A stretch of 64,000 nt of DNA from a bacterium (lineage in GTDB: Bacteria; Campylobacterota; Campylobacteria; Campylobacterales; Sulfurimonadaceae). Below are positions 8,858-18,086 of this stretch, one piece after another. The notes under the pieces were generated by a model, which was not told where the DNA came from, searched no databases, and saw only the letters and a list, made by a program, of their open reading frames with translations. The stretch spans positions 160,500-224,499 of the forward strand of contig JAHJGM010000009.1 in NCBI GenBank assembly GCA_018824305.1. Direction: 5' to 3'. Position 1 is the first letter of the stretch, and each line of letters starts with the position of its first letter. The position numbers were made by a program, and so were the translations under genes.

Positions 8858-10915
8858 ATGAGAAGCATAACAGATGTGACGATTAAAACAAAAAATTTGG
8901 GGCTTATCTTTGGTTCTATGTTTTTTATGGCGATTGTAACGATTTATATAGTTTCTACAGAGAGTAGAGCGCTTCTAATGCATAAAAGCTATGAGTCTTT
9001 GTTATCGGCAAGAGACTCAAAGTCTATCCAAATAGAAGAGTTTTTTAAAGAAAGAATGAGAGATATAAACTCTCTTTCAAAGAGCCAAAATATATTAGGA
9101 CTCATTAATGATCTTAATGCATTAGATCAAGAGATTAGTTTTGATAAAAAGGGTAGTTTTCCTGTCAATAATCCTCATGTAAAACAGATCACTGCTCCGT
9201 ATGAGGAGTTTTTTAAAAACTATGTCGATAACTATGGTTATTATGATGTGTTTTTAATCGATCCAGTCGATGGTCATGTTATCTATACCCATGCAAAAGA
9301 GTCAGACTATGGAGCTAATCTCCTTTACGGTGATCTAAAAGATTCAGGGCTTAGTGAACTCTTCAAAAAAGTCATGCAAAATAAAAGAGCCACTTTTGTA
9401 GATATGAAACCATACGCTCCAAGTGCCGGTATACCTGCGATGTTCATTGGAGCTCCTGTTATAAAAAATGGGAAATTAATAGCGGTTTTAGCATTTCAGA
9501 TATCTGATGACGCGATCGATAAGATCATGAATTTCCGCAAGGGCTATGAAGATACGCAAGAAGATTTTTTAGTAGGTCCAGATAAGCTTATGAGAAGTGA
9601 CAGCTTCTTAGACCCTAAAGAACATTCGATTAAGGCTTCCTTTGCAAATCCATCGACAGGCAAAGTGGATACAGAGGCAGCAATTGATGGTCTTGCGGGA
9701 GAAACGGGCATCGATATGATGCCAAGTTATCATGGGGATCGTGTATTGGCTGCGCATGCACCGATAAAAGTAGGTCAGGATCTACAATGGGCGATTGTAA
9801 GTGAGATCAGTGAAGCAGAAGTGATGAAGGCTCCAAATGATTTTAGAAATAAGATGGCTATTGCCTCTATCGTTATTTTTATTATCTCATTGACTGTTGC
9901 TATATTTTTACTTAATATAGCACTTGTACGTCCATTAAAAGAGCTGGAAAACAGAGCAAAAGATTTGGCGGACGGGGAGGGAGATCTGACCCAAAGACTT
10001 GCAATCGTCGGAAACAATGAAATCGCCGATGTCGCTAAATACATCAATGGTTTTATTATAAAAGTACAAAAGACTATTATCCAAGCAAAAGAGACAAGTT
10101 ATGAGAATGCATCTATCTCTGAGGAGCTAGCTCGTACATCACTGGAAATCGGTAAAAAAGCAGAGGATGAGTCTGTAATAGTCGGTGAAGTTTGTACTCA
10201 GGGAAATAATCTTCAAACAATCTTAAACAACGCAATCGAAGATGCCAAAGAGACCGAACATGAACTTGACGATGCAGAACATACATTGGAAAAAACAAAC
10301 AAGTTGATCGTGGCTTTAACGGATGATATCAGCGTACGTTCACATGCAGAAGCAGAACTTGCAGCTAAACTGAGTGTTTTAAGCACTGATGCAGGACAGA
10401 TAAAAGCTGTATTAGAGGTCATTGGAGATATTGCAGACCAGACAAATCTACTTGCACTTAATGCTGCTATCGAAGCCGCGCGTGCTGGCGAACATGGTCG
10501 CGGATTTGCCGTGGTTGCCGATGAAGTCCGAAAACTTGCAGAACGTACACAAAAATCTTTGTCTGAGATCAATGCTACGATCAGTCTAATGGTTCAAGCT
10601 ATCATCGATGCAAGCGAGGCGATCTCACTAAATGCTGTCGAGATAGAAAAGCTTTCAGGAAATGCCGTGATTGTGCAAAATGAGATCTCAAGCAGTGCCA
10701 ACGTTATGGATTCAGCTGTCAAAAAAGTTGATGATATGGTAATCGGTTATGCAGAAAACGGAAAGGCGATTCAGTCAATGATCGATAAAGTCCAAGTCGT
10801 AAATGAACTTTCCGCGTCCAATGCAAGAAGTGTAGAAGAGATAGCTTCGGCATCTGAACATCTATCGTCTATGACAGGAAAGCTAAATGGTCTTTTAGCG
10901 TCATATAAAAGTTAA
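8858..10915 (+). CDS. Methyl-accepting chemotaxis protein with periplasmic Cache-type sensor
   Basis: This is a membrane chemoreceptor that binds or senses a ligand in the periplasm and controls CheA activity. The 685 residues comprise TM1 (about 13-32), a periplasmic region of about 300 residues of the double-Cache type with the typical YYDVFLIDP and GVPV-like patches, TM2 (about 333-353), HAMP (about 355-405), and a signalling domain. The hairpin tip contains the near-invariant [15 protein letters not shown] (about residue 532). No C-terminal CheR/CheB-binding pentapeptide is evident; the protein ends in SYKS. Translation starts at an ATG eight bases after GGGAGG. The ligand is unknown. Confidence 0.95.
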   Translation: MRSITDVTIKTKNLGLIFGSMFFMAIVTIYIVSTESRALLMHKSYESLLSARDSKSIQIEEFFKERMRDINSLSKSQNILGLINDLNALDQEISFDKKGSFPVNNPHVKQITAPYEEFFKNYVDNYGYYDVFLIDPVDGHVIYTHAKESDYGANLLYGDLKDSGLSELFKKVMQNKRATFVDMKPYAPSAGIPAMFIGAPVIKNGKLIAVLAFQISDDAIDKIMNFRKGYEDTQEDFLVGPDKLMRSDSFLDPKEHSIKASFANPSTGKVDTEAAIDGLAGETGIDMMPSYHGDRVLAAHAPIKVGQDLQWAIVSEISEAEVMKAPNDFRNKMAIASIVIFIISLTVAIFLLNIALVRPLKELENRAKDLADGEGDLTQRLAIVGNNEIADVAKYINGFIIKVQKTIIQAKETSYENASISEELARTSLEIGKKAEDESVIVGEVCTQGNNLQTILNNAIEDAKETEHELDDAEHTLEKTNKLIVALTDDISVRSHAEAELAAKLSVLSTDAGQIKAVLEVIGDIADQTNLLALNAAIEAARAGEHGRGFAVVADEVRKLAERTQKSLSEINATISLMVQAIIDASEAISLNAVEIEKLSGNAVIVQNEISSSANVMDSAVKKVDDMVIGYAENGKAIQSMIDKVQVVNELSASNARSVEEIASASEHLSSMTGKLNGLLASYKS

Positions 10916-10933
10916 AGAAAAGGCAGTTGATCT

Positions 10934-11428
10934 ATGAATGATGTACTATATGCACCTTGGAGAAGTGAGTATGTCAGCGGCGAACGCATAGAGGGATGTG
11001 TGTTTTGTCATATAAGCTCCCATGTAAAAGATGACAGTGCCCTACATGTGCTTTATCGTGATGAGTACTGTTTTATGGTTATGAATAAATACCCTTACAC
11101 TCCCGGACATTTTATGATCATCCCGCATCTTCATACCGATAAACTCGAAGAGTTGCCGAGTGAGACATGGCTGCATATGAGCGACTTGGCGCAAAAATCG
11201 GTCAGGCTTTTAAAAGAGGGGTTTAATGCCCACGGTGTAAACATCGGGATGAACCTTGGTGAGAGCGGTGGGGCAGGGATAGCAGAACATGTACACATGC
11301 ACATAGTCCCAAGATGGCAGAAAGACACGAACTTTATTACGTCCATAGCCCATACTAGAGTTTATTCTACGGATTTTGAGAAGATCTATAATCGTATAAA
11401 AGAGTTGGTCGCAGAGTATATCAAATAG
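10934..11428 (+). CDS. HIT-family nucleotide hydrolase or phosphorylase
   Basis: This 164-residue histidine-triad protein has the catalytic HVHMH followed by IVPRW (about 119-126) and an N-terminal CVFC pair (residues 22-25). That layout matches the Ap4A phosphorylase/FHIT-like branch with a structural zinc site. These enzymes split dinucleoside polyphosphates or nucleotidyl conjugates. The gene follows the chemoreceptor gene by 18 bases and converges on the small membrane genes at 11443. A perfect hairpin covers its stop codon. The substrate is unproven. Confidence 0.92.
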   Translation: MNDVLYAPWRSEYVSGERIEGCVFCHISSHVKDDSALHVLYRDEYCFMVMNKYPYTPGHFMIIPHLHTDKLEELPSETWLHMSDLAQKSVRLLKEGFNAHGVNIGMNLGESGGAGIAEHVHMHIVPRWQKDTNFITSIAHTRVYSTDFEKIYNRIKELVAEYIK

Positions 11429-11444
11429 GGGAAAATCCCTATTT
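11423..11444. terminator. Bidirectional hairpin between convergent genes
   Basis: AAATAGGG (11423-11430) pairs perfectly with CCCTATTT (11437-11444) around a six-base loop. It spans the HIT gene stop and abuts the stop of the opposing small membrane gene, so it could end transcription from both sides. The flanking T/A runs are short. Confidence 0.6.
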
Positions 11445-11646
11445 AGTGGTGTGCATCTTTTGCATGAGCTGCATGAAATGCGTTTAGCTCCATTTTGACG
11501 CCTGCGTATAAAAACAATCCGAATGCAACCGTTACAAAAACGATCTTTGCACTGCTGTCTCCTATCATCGCCCAAACTATACCAAATACAAGCATTACGC
11601 TAAATATAATAAACCAGTTTTTATCAATTTGACTTTGTTTCATCAT
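11443..11646 (-). CDS. Small two-helix membrane protein of unknown function
   Basis: This is a 67-residue protein with two hydrophobic segments and a His/Ala-rich tail (AAHAKDAHH). I do not recognise the family. The frame is open up to a GTG at 11652, but ATG 11646 sits five bases after an AAGG ribosome-binding site and is the better start; ATG 11643 is also possible. It is second in a two-gene minus-strand unit after the 31-residue ORF, whose stop overlaps its ribosome-binding site. Both diverge from pstS. Confidence 0.7.
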   Translation of the reverse strand: MMKQSQIDKNWFIIFSVMLVFGIVWAMIGDSSAKIVFVTVAFGLFLYAGVKMELNAFHAAHAKDAHH

Positions 11647-11653
11647 TTTCACC

Positions 11654-11749
11654 TTATTTCTCTTTTTTTCTTGTAAGTATTATACCGACTATGCCCAGTA
11701 TTACCAAAAAAAGTATGATATTTTCGCCGACTGCAGATGCTTCGTCCAT
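11654..11749 (-). CDS. 31-residue single-pass membrane microprotein
   Basis: The ORF runs from ATG at 11749 to TAA at 11654-11656 and has a strong ribosome-binding site, GGAG six bases upstream. The peptide starts MDEASAVGEN, has one hydrophobic helix of about 17 residues and ends in a basic tail (TRKKEK), a C-tail-anchor-like layout with the basic end probably cytoplasmic. It lies head-to-head with pstS, 110 bases away, and is followed at once by another small membrane protein. The function is unknown. Confidence 0.6.
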   Translation of the reverse strand: MDEASAVGENIILFLVILGIVGIILTRKKEK

Positions 11750-11792
11750 AGGAACTCCAATTTTTTAAGTATAACTATAGCATTTACTCTCT

Positions 11793-11811
11793 TTGTAATC
11801 AACTTGTAATC
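11793..11811 (+). promoter_or_regulatory. Candidate Pho box before pstS
   Basis: TTGTAATC occurs twice in direct orientation (11793-11800 and 11804-11811), exactly 11 bases apart. That is the spacing OmpR/PhoB-family regulators use. A possible -10 (TAACAT, 11821-11826) begins about 10 bases after the second repeat, the usual layout for PhoB-activated promoters that lack a good -35. The site lies between pstS and the two small divergent genes and could control both. The exact consensus in this lineage is not known to me. Confidence 0.5.
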
Positions 11812-11859
11812 AAAAGAGTTTAACATACCGCTATCAAAATTAAACAAAGGTAACATCAA

Positions 11860-12867
11860 ATGAAAAAACTTGCGTTATTAGCACCATTGGCTGCTTTATT
11901 GGTTACAACTGGTTCAGTATCTGCTGCGGACTTAAAAGGTAGTGGAGCTTCTTTCCCTTACAGCGTTTATCAATCATGGATAGGTGCGTATCATAAAGCA
12001 ACCGGAATCGAGATCGATTATATCTCTAAAGGTAGTTCTGCTGGTATCAAAGATGCAGAAGCTAGAACAGTTGATTTCGCAGGTACAGATGCACCTTTAA
12101 ATCCTCCTAAACTTGCAGAAGACAAACTTTACCAATTCCCAGGTGTAGTTGGTGCGATCACTATGAGTTATAACATGCCAAATACTCCTAAATTAAGCTT
12201 AAGCCGTGCTGCAATTTCAGGAATCGTACTTGGTAAAGTAGCATACTGGGATGACAAAGTTATCACTGATGCAAACAAAGGTGTAAAACTTCCACACGAA
12301 AAGATCACTTTCGTTCACCGTGCTGACGGTTCTGGAACTACATTCAACTTTACTTACTACCTAAGCAAAATTTCAGATGAGTGGAAAACAGCATACGGTG
12401 CTAAAAAAGCTCTTAACTGGCCGGGTGATCACCACGTTGGCGGTAAAGGAAATACTGGTGTAGCTGCACTTATCAAACAAACTCCATACTCTGTTGGTTA
12501 TGTTGATTATGCTGATGCAACAAACAATAGTCTTCAAATGGCTGTAGTTGAGAACAAAGAGGGTAACTTTATTACTCCTACATTAAAAGCTTTCCAAGCC
12601 GCTGCTGCAAAAGCTGATCTTGATCCTAAAAAAGATTTCTATGCTGTAATCGCTGATCCGGCTGGCAAAGACGCTTACCCGATCGTTGCTGCGACATTTA
12701 TCTTGATGCCAAAAGAAGCGGTAGCAATGGACAAAAAAGTTACAGCTTTCTATGACTGGTCATTCAAAAACGGTCAAGCACTTGCAAGTGAATTAGGTTA
12801 TGTTCCACTTCCGGATGCATTGACTGACAAGATCAGAAAGTACTGGTCTGAAAAAGGTGTTAACTAA
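11860..12867 (+). CDS. pstS: Phosphate ABC transporter, periplasmic phosphate-binding protein
   Basis: PstS binds inorganic phosphate in the periplasm and delivers it to PstCA. The 335 residues begin with a clear Sec signal peptide (basic MKK, hydrophobic core, cleavage after about VSAA at residue 23). The mature start LKGSGASFPYSVYQ is the typical PstS beginning. Phosphate-ligand stretches are visible as SGASFP, GTDAPL and HRADGSGTT. The ribosome-binding site is AAAGG. A 25-base perfect hairpin follows the gene before pstC. Expression is probably induced by phosphate starvation through the upstream repeat. Confidence 0.97.
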   Translation: MKKLALLAPLAALLVTTGSVSAADLKGSGASFPYSVYQSWIGAYHKATGIEIDYISKGSSAGIKDAEARTVDFAGTDAPLNPPKLAEDKLYQFPGVVGAITMSYNMPNTPKLSLSRAAISGIVLGKVAYWDDKVITDANKGVKLPHEKITFVHRADGSGTTFNFTYYLSKISDEWKTAYGAKKALNWPGDHHVGGKGNTGVAALIKQTPYSVGYVDYADATNNSLQMAVVENKEGNFITPTLKAFQAAAAKADLDPKKDFYAVIADPAGKDAYPIVAATFILMPKEAVAMDKKVTAFYDWSFKNGQALASELGYVPLPDALTDKIRKYWSEKGVN

Positions 12868-12884
12868 TACTTCCGCGATAAAAA

Positions 12885-12909
12885 CAACTTGAACTTTTTG
12901 TTCAAGTTG
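12885..12909 (+). terminator. Perfect hairpin between pstS and pstC
   Basis: CAACTTGAAC (12885-12894), a TTTTT loop and GTTCAAGTTG (12900-12909) form a perfect 10-bp stem. It is followed by an A-rich run instead of a T-run. It may therefore act as an attenuator or mRNA-stabilising structure that lets pstS be expressed more than pstCAB. Confidence 0.6.
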
Positions 12910-13034
12910 CAAAAAAATCCCCATTTAATGAAGCTTATATCTTATCTGGTTTATAATTTCGTTTCAAAATAGTGATAAATTTTTAAAAGTGCATAGAATG
13001 CATTTTTTAGAATTTATAAAGCATTGGTATATTA

Positions 13035-13991
13035 ATGGAAAAAATCTTCAAAAATCTCTCCTTGATAAGCGCTAGTCTTGTCCTAGTGTTACTTGTGTCT
13101 ATATTTATCAGTCTATTTAACTCTGCAAAGCCTGCAATTGATGAGTTCGGTTTGGGATTTATTACCGAGTCTGCTTGGGAGAAAGATGTTCCCATTGAAA
13201 ACAGCGTCTCGCATTTAGCCGACGATGCCAAAAAAATCAAACAAGAACCCGCAACATTTGAAGATGATATATTGGCTGCATATAATGATGAAGATGATAC
13301 CCTAACAAAAACTATCTATGGCGGACTTATTCCCATAGTCGGAACTCTGCTTTCTACTTTGATTGCTATGGTCTTTGCTTTGCCGATCGCTATGGGGATC
13401 GCGGTCTTTTTGGCGGAGATCGCCCCTAAACAGATATCAAATGTCGTCGGTATCGCCATAGAGCTGCTTGCTGCTATCCCTAGTATCATCTTCGGGATGT
13501 GGGGACTTTTTTATTTTGCTCCAATCATCCAAAGCGTAGTAGGCGGTTATCAGGTCTCGCTTTTAACGGCAGGGTTAGTGCTTGGAGTTATGATACTTCC
13601 CTTTATGGCAGCGATCACAAGAGACAGTATGAGGACTACGCCCGATGTCTTAAAAGAGTCCGCGTACGCCCTTGGTGCTACGAAGTTCGAAGTCATAAAA
13701 GATGTGATTTTCCCATACTCCAAAAAAGGTATTATCGGCTCTGTCATACTTGCACTCGGTCGTGCTTTAGGCGAGACGATGGCGGTGGCATTCTTGATCG
13801 GATCGGTCTTCTTGATGCCGCATAAACTCAGCGATCCGACTGTATCGATCCCTGTAGCTATGGCGAATAACTTTGGCGAAGCGACAGGTCTTACACTCTC
13901 GTCACTCTTTTATCTTGCGTTTTTACTTTTTATCATAAGTTTCTTGGTCATCTCGATCGCGAAATTTTATTTTCTAAGAAAGGCTGACTAA
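13035..13991 (+). CDS. pstC: Phosphate ABC transporter permease PstC
   Basis: This is an inner-membrane subunit of the phosphate importer. The 318 residues have six hydrophobic segments, with a long polar loop between TM1 and TM2 (about 35-95). The EAA-type coupling loop LKESAYALGATKFEVIKDVIFP contacts PstB. It starts at ATG 13035, 167 bases after pstS, and its TAA shares a base with the pstA ATG. A partial Pho-like element (GTTTC then GTGAT, 11 bases apart, 12961-12976) lies upstream but is weak. Confidence 0.96.
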   Translation: MEKIFKNLSLISASLVLVLLVSIFISLFNSAKPAIDEFGLGFITESAWEKDVPIENSVSHLADDAKKIKQEPATFEDDILAAYNDEDDTLTKTIYGGLIPIVGTLLSTLIAMVFALPIAMGIAVFLAEIAPKQISNVVGIAIELLAAIPSIIFGMWGLFYFAPIIQSVVGGYQVSLLTAGLVLGVMILPFMAAITRDSMRTTPDVLKESAYALGATKFEVIKDVIFPYSKKGIIGSVILALGRALGETMAVAFLIGSVFLMPHKLSDPTVSIPVAMANNFGEATGLTLSSLFYLAFLLFIISFLVISIAKFYFLRKAD

Positions 13992-14794
13992 TGAGATTGA
14001 CATTAAATAAGATCGTCTTGTTACTATCGACTATTTCTGCTTTGATCGGTCTGGCATTTTTGGGATGGATACTCATAACGCTGATAGCCAAAGGGCTTTC
14101 ATCGTTTCATATTTCGCTGTTCTTTAAAGATCTTATAGACGGCGGACTTAGAAATCTTATCATCGGTCAGTTTATCATAGCCGGTATCGCTTCGCTTATC
14201 GGTATCCCTATCGGTATGCTTGCGGGGATCTATCTTCAAGAGTATGGACGCGGCAAGTTTGTAAGACTGATCCGTGATCTCAGCGATATTATGATGAGTG
14301 CGCCCTCGATCGTCATAGGTGCCTTCGTTTATGCCGTAGTAGTCGCTCCGACAGGCGGGACGAGCGGTTTTGCGGGAAGTATAGCGCTTGCTATCATGAT
14401 GATCCCTATCGTTATCAATACGACGGACAATATGCTCTCGCTTGTTCCCATAGAGCTGCGTGAGGCAGGGATGGCATTGGGAGCAAGTAAATACCGTGTT
14501 ATTTTGGATGTCATCATCAAAGCTGCGAAAGTAGGGATCATGACAGGTCTGCTTTTATCATTTGCAAGGATCATAGGTGAGACTGCACCGCTTCTTTTTA
14601 CCAGCGAGACAAGTAACTATTTTAGTTTAGACCTGACAGAGGCCTATCCATCTTTGACCGTAAGTATTTACAACCTTGCAAACGATCCTACATCGGCAAG
14701 TCGCGATCTGGCTTGGGCAGCATCATTTATATTGACAATTCTGGTTTTATTGATAAACCTGGTTGGAAGATACATCACAAGACACAAAGGATAA
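13991..14794 (+). CDS. pstA: Phosphate ABC transporter permease PstA
   Basis: This is the second membrane subunit of the phosphate importer: 267 residues with six hydrophobic segments. The coupling loop [19 protein letters not shown] is the family pattern. It begins at the TAATG overlap with pstC and ends six bases before the pstB start. With PstC it forms the translocation channel. Confidence 0.96.
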   Translation: MRLTLNKIVLLLSTISALIGLAFLGWILITLIAKGLSSFHISLFFKDLIDGGLRNLIIGQFIIAGIASLIGIPIGMLAGIYLQEYGRGKFVRLIRDLSDIMMSAPSIVIGAFVYAVVVAPTGGTSGFAGSIALAIMMIPIVINTTDNMLSLVPIELREAGMALGASKYRVILDVIIKAAKVGIMTGLLLSFARIIGETAPLLFTSETSNYFSLDLTEAYPSLTVSIYNLANDPTSASRDLAWAASFILTILVLLINLVGRYITRHKG

Positions 14795-14799
14795 AATTT

Positions 14800-15582
14800 A
14801 TGCCAATAATGAGTATAGAAGATTTTAGTTTCACATACGCTTCGGCGCCGGCTAGATCATTAAACAACATTAATTTACCGATTATGAAAAACTCTATAAC
14901 AGCCCTTATAGGTCCTAGCGGGTGTGGTAAGTCTACGCTTCTTAGATCTTTAAACAGGATCCATGACCTTTACCCCGGGAATGATTACGAAGGCAGACTT
15001 ATGCTTTTAAATGCTCAGACGCAGGAGATGGAAAATATCCTTGATATCAAAAGAGAAAATGAGTTTATCGCACTTCGTCAGCGTGTAGGAATGATCTTTC
15101 AAAAACCGACACCGTTTCCGATGAGTATTTTCGATAATGTCGCTTACGGTCTTCGTATCGCAGGGATCAAAAACAAAACGGAACTCGCAGACAGAGTCGA
15201 AGCAGCACTCAAAGGCAGTGCACTTTTTGGAGAGGTCAGCGATCGTATGAACAAAAGTGCGATGGGACTTTCCGGTGGTCAACAGCAGCGTTTGTGTATC
15301 GCAAGAGCAGTCGCGCTAAAACCTGAACTTCTGCTTTTCGATGAGCCTACGTCTGCACTTGACCCTATCTCCACAGCAGCTATCGAAGAGCTGATAGTAG
15401 AACTTAAAAAAGATGTCAGTATCGCCATCGTTACGCACAATATGCAGCAGGCAAGCCGTATCAGCGATTATACTGCATTTATGTATTTGGGGGATTTAAT
15501 TGAGTATGATGAGACAGAGAAGATCTTTTTAAATCCTAAAGAGAAAAAAACAGAAGATTATATTACGGGGAGATTTGGATAA
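14800..15582 (+). CDS. pstB: Phosphate ABC transporter ATP-binding protein PstB
   Basis: PstB is the cytoplasmic ATPase that powers phosphate import. The 260 residues contain Walker [10 protein letters not shown] (38-46), the signature LSGGQQQR, Walker B LLLFDEP with TSALDP, and the H-loop in VTHNMQQA. The frame is open upstream to 14713, but that part overlaps pstA. ATG 14800, just after pstA with an AAAGGATAA site, gives the normal PstB length. The stop shares a base with the phoU ATG. Confidence 0.96.
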   Translation: MPIMSIEDFSFTYASAPARSLNNINLPIMKNSITALIGPSGCGKSTLLRSLNRIHDLYPGNDYEGRLMLLNAQTQEMENILDIKRENEFIALRQRVGMIFQKPTPFPMSIFDNVAYGLRIAGIKNKTELADRVEAALKGSALFGEVSDRMNKSAMGLSGGQQQRLCIARAVALKPELLLFDEPTSALDPISTAAIEELIVELKKDVSIAIVTHNMQQASRISDYTAFMYLGDLIEYDETEKIFLNPKEKKTEDYITGRFG

Positions 15583-16247
15583 TGTTAAAAACTTACAGCA
15601 ACCAATTAGACGATATAAATGAAAAAATAGCGACGATTGCAGAAAATATCTTAGAAGCGAACAGAGTCATACTGAACGGACTTCAGGAGTGTGATAAGAA
15701 GCTTTTGGAAAAAGCAAAAGAGAGCTTAAAAAACATGAGCTCTAAAACAGTTGAGATAGATAATACAATTGTCAAGATATTGGCATTATACTCTCCTGAA
15801 GCGAGAGACCTGCGTCTTATCGTCTCGTTTTTTAAGATAACAAACGAGCTTTTACGCGCTTCTTCAAACACGAGAAGTTTTATATCGGGTCTGAGCAATT
15901 ACTGTACAGAACTGGATGAGACTACGGTTAAAGAGTTCGCGGTACCTATGCAAAAATCAACGGTAGAGTGTCTGACTGCCGTAGTGACTATGATAAAGAC
16001 CACATGTACGGACGAGACACAGGAACTTTTTAATAAAGTCCTTATCTCAGAGAGCAAAACAGATGACCTGTATGAACTTTTACAGGACAATATTTATAAA
16101 CAAGCTCCAAGTATAGAAGATTTTGGCAAGTTTACCAAAATCTTGAGCGCTCTTAGAAAAAGCGAAAAGATCGCAGATCGTGCCTTGGATGTAGGAAGTC
16201 TGCTTCTTTATGCAAGAATCGGCGGCGAGCTGGGCCTCATCGAATAG
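15582..16247 (+). CDS. phoU: PhoU-family phosphate signalling protein
   Basis: This 221-residue all-helical protein has the two PhoU repeats (about 10-100 and 115-210), with the metal-binding-type E/D-rich pattern. PhoU links Pst transporter activity to the PhoR-type kinase and limits phosphate uptake. It is the last gene of the pst operon (TAATG overlap with pstB). No phoR or phoB gene is in the window. A terminator-like hairpin overlaps the stop. Confidence 0.92.
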   Translation: MLKTYSNQLDDINEKIATIAENILEANRVILNGLQECDKKLLEKAKESLKNMSSKTVEIDNTIVKILALYSPEARDLRLIVSFFKITNELLRASSNTRSFISGLSNYCTELDETTVKEFAVPMQKSTVECLTAVVTMIKTTCTDETQELFNKVLISESKTDDLYELLQDNIYKQAPSIEDFGKFTKILSALRKSEKIADRALDVGSLLLYARIGGELGLIE

Positions 16248-16266
16248 ACCTCTCTTTTGAGGTCTA
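16245..16266 (+). terminator. Terminator-like hairpin after phoU
   Basis: TAGACCTC (16245-16252) pairs perfectly with GAGGTCTA (16259-16266) around a TCTTTT loop. It includes the phoU stop codon and would close the pst operon. The T-tail is weak. Confidence 0.55.
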
Positions 16267-16322
16267 GTATACATCTTCATTTAATCTTTCATACTTTAAT
16301 CTAGTTTTCACAGCACTTTATA

Positions 16323-16328
16323 TATAAT
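16323..16328 (+). promoter_or_regulatory. Probable -10 element for the PiT gene
   Basis: A perfect TATAAT lies 28 bases before the PiT start codon, downstream of the phoU hairpin, so the PiT gene appears to have its own promoter. No clear -35 is visible, as is usual in Campylobacterota. Confidence 0.5.
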
Positions 16329-16355
16329 CTCCCAATTAAAAAATCAGGGTAGAAA

Positions 16356-17939
16356 ATGGATATAAAGACAATCAGAAGTATGGAAAAGGCTACGATAGAA
16401 ACACAGCCAAGCGGTTATGCGAGATTGGCTCTTGCATTTTTATTTATAGCGTTAGTGTTTTTTTGGACGACTTTTTCACATGATGGCAATCACGATAATC
16501 CATTTCTGATCATCGGCGCGGTATTTGGTGCTTATATGGCGATGAATATCGGTGCAAATGATGTCGCGAACAATGTAGGACCTGCCGTAGGCTCTAAAGC
16601 GCTTACTATGATGGGTGCGATCATCATCGCGGCAATTTTTGAAGCAAGCGGTTCTTTTATAGCGGGCGGCGACGTAGTCAAAACGATACAAAAAGGGATC
16701 ATCGACCCTAGTATGATAGCGAATCCCGATATTTTCATCTGGGCGATGAGTGCTGCACTTTTAAGCGCTGCATTATGGCTGAATCTTGCGACATATTTCG
16801 GTGCGCCTGTCTCTACGACGCACTCGATTGTCGGCGGTGTTATGGGTGCGGGTGTGGCTGCTGCGGGATTTAAGATCGTCTCATGGGGCACGGTAGGCAG
16901 TATCGTCGCCAGCTGGATCGTTTCTCCTATACTCGGCGGAGTCATTGCTGCTTTGTTTTTGTTTTATATAAAGAAAAACATAGTCTACCAAAAAGATATG
17001 ATAGAAAGTGCAAAAAAAGCGGTGCCTTTGCTTGTTGCTATCATGGCTATGGCATTTGTCACATATCTCATGCTCAAAGGTGTCAAGCATCTGGTCAAAA
17101 TCAACTTTCTTTCTGCTGTTGGGATCGGTGTCGTATCTTCGATAATCATATTCTTTGTCGTCAAACCTGCAATCGTCAAAGCGGCAGATAAAGTAGCCAA
17201 AAACAGAATGGGTGTCAATACGCTTTTTACTATTCCCTTGATCTTTGCAGCGGCACTGCTTAGTTTTGCTCACGGAGCAAATGACGTAGCAAATGCGATA
17301 GGGCCGTTGGCGGCTATCAATGATGCTGTTATGGGCGGAGCTATAAACAAGCAGGTCGGTATCCCGTTTTGGGTAATGAGTGTGGGTGCGATAGGGATAG
17401 TCATAGGACTTGCTCTTTACGGACCGAAACTCATCAAAACAGTCGGACACGAGATCACCGAACTTGATCAGATGAGAGCATTCAGCATCGCGATGGCTGC
17501 AGCGCTTACCGTTATCGTCGCTTCTCAGCTTGGACTTCCTGTTTCTTCTACTCATATCGCCGTCGGCGGTGTCTTTGGTGTAGGATTTTTAAGAGAGTAT
17601 CTTGACCGCGGTGAATCTATGTTTATACAAAGCGTGAGAGAAAAGTTCAAGGCAGATAAAAAAGCGCTAGACGATATGCGTGATGAGCTGAAAAAACTTG
17701 ATAAACTCGAAAATAAAAACCAGCAGGACTATGAAAGAATCGTCGAACTTTTTAAAGGGATCGATGAAAAAGAAGAGCTTGTAAAAATGGAGAAAAAAGA
17801 GTACAAAGGTGCTAAAAAGATCAAGTACGTTAAAAGAGATGCCGTTAAAAAGATCATCGCTGCATGGATCATTACCGTTCCTGCCGCTGCAGTTTTGAGT
17901 GCTGCGGTTTTCTTCATGATAAAAGGGATAATGAGCTAA
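16356..17939 (+). CDS. pit: Inorganic phosphate transporter, PiT family
   Basis: PiT proteins import phosphate (as metal-phosphate or with a cation) at low affinity. The 527 residues show the two signature repeats GANDVANNVGP (about 67) and GANDVANAIGP (about 308), which define the inverted-repeat fold, and about 11 membrane segments. A charged cytoplasmic insert of about 90 residues, rich in Lys/Glu (about 420-500), precedes the last helix. It lies directly after the pst-phoU operon but has its own -10 and sits behind a hairpin, so high- and low-affinity uptake can be controlled separately. Confidence 0.95.
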   Translation: MDIKTIRSMEKATIETQPSGYARLALAFLFIALVFFWTTFSHDGNHDNPFLIIGAVFGAYMAMNIGANDVANNVGPAVGSKALTMMGAIIIAAIFEASGSFIAGGDVVKTIQKGIIDPSMIANPDIFIWAMSAALLSAALWLNLATYFGAPVSTTHSIVGGVMGAGVAAAGFKIVSWGTVGSIVASWIVSPILGGVIAALFLFYIKKNIVYQKDMIESAKKAVPLLVAIMAMAFVTYLMLKGVKHLVKINFLSAVGIGVVSSIIIFFVVKPAIVKAADKVAKNRMGVNTLFTIPLIFAAALLSFAHGANDVANAIGPLAAINDAVMGGAINKQVGIPFWVMSVGAIGIVIGLALYGPKLIKTVGHEITELDQMRAFSIAMAAALTVIVASQLGLPVSSTHIAVGGVFGVGFLREYLDRGESMFIQSVREKFKADKKALDDMRDELKKLDKLENKNQQDYERIVELFKGIDEKEELVKMEKKEYKGAKKIKYVKRDAVKKIIAAWIITVPAAAVLSAAVFFMIKGIMS

Positions 17940-17953
17940 TCGTTAGCTCATTT
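17931..17953 (+). terminator. Hairpin after the PiT gene
   Basis: ATGAGCTAA (17931-17939) and TTAGCTCAT (17943-17951) form a perfect 9-bp stem with a three-base loop, then TTT. The left arm is the end of the coding sequence including the stop. Confidence 0.55.
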
Positions 17954-18086
17954 ACCGATAACTTCTTCCGCTTCTGTCTGTAATCTTCTTTTAATTAAAA
18001 ATAATGCAAAAATTGTTCCATATTTTACATCTGTTTTAGGTTCTTTTGTCTAAAATAAAGAAAATCAAGTTGGGAATAAATTTTTT

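Noticed and set aside
14713..14799. Longer N terminus for PstB
   Set aside because: It would overlap pstA by more than 80 bases and add residues unlike any PstB.
16532..16945. 137-residue minus-strand frame with hydrophobic composition
   Set aside because: The composition mirrors the hydrophobic PiT gene on the other strand; a third-position effect.
16881..17555. 224-residue open frame on the minus strand inside the PiT gene
   Set aside because: It is rich in Cys, Tyr, Ser and Arg in an unnatural pattern and lies wholly opposite a well-supported PiT gene; it is a shadow frame.
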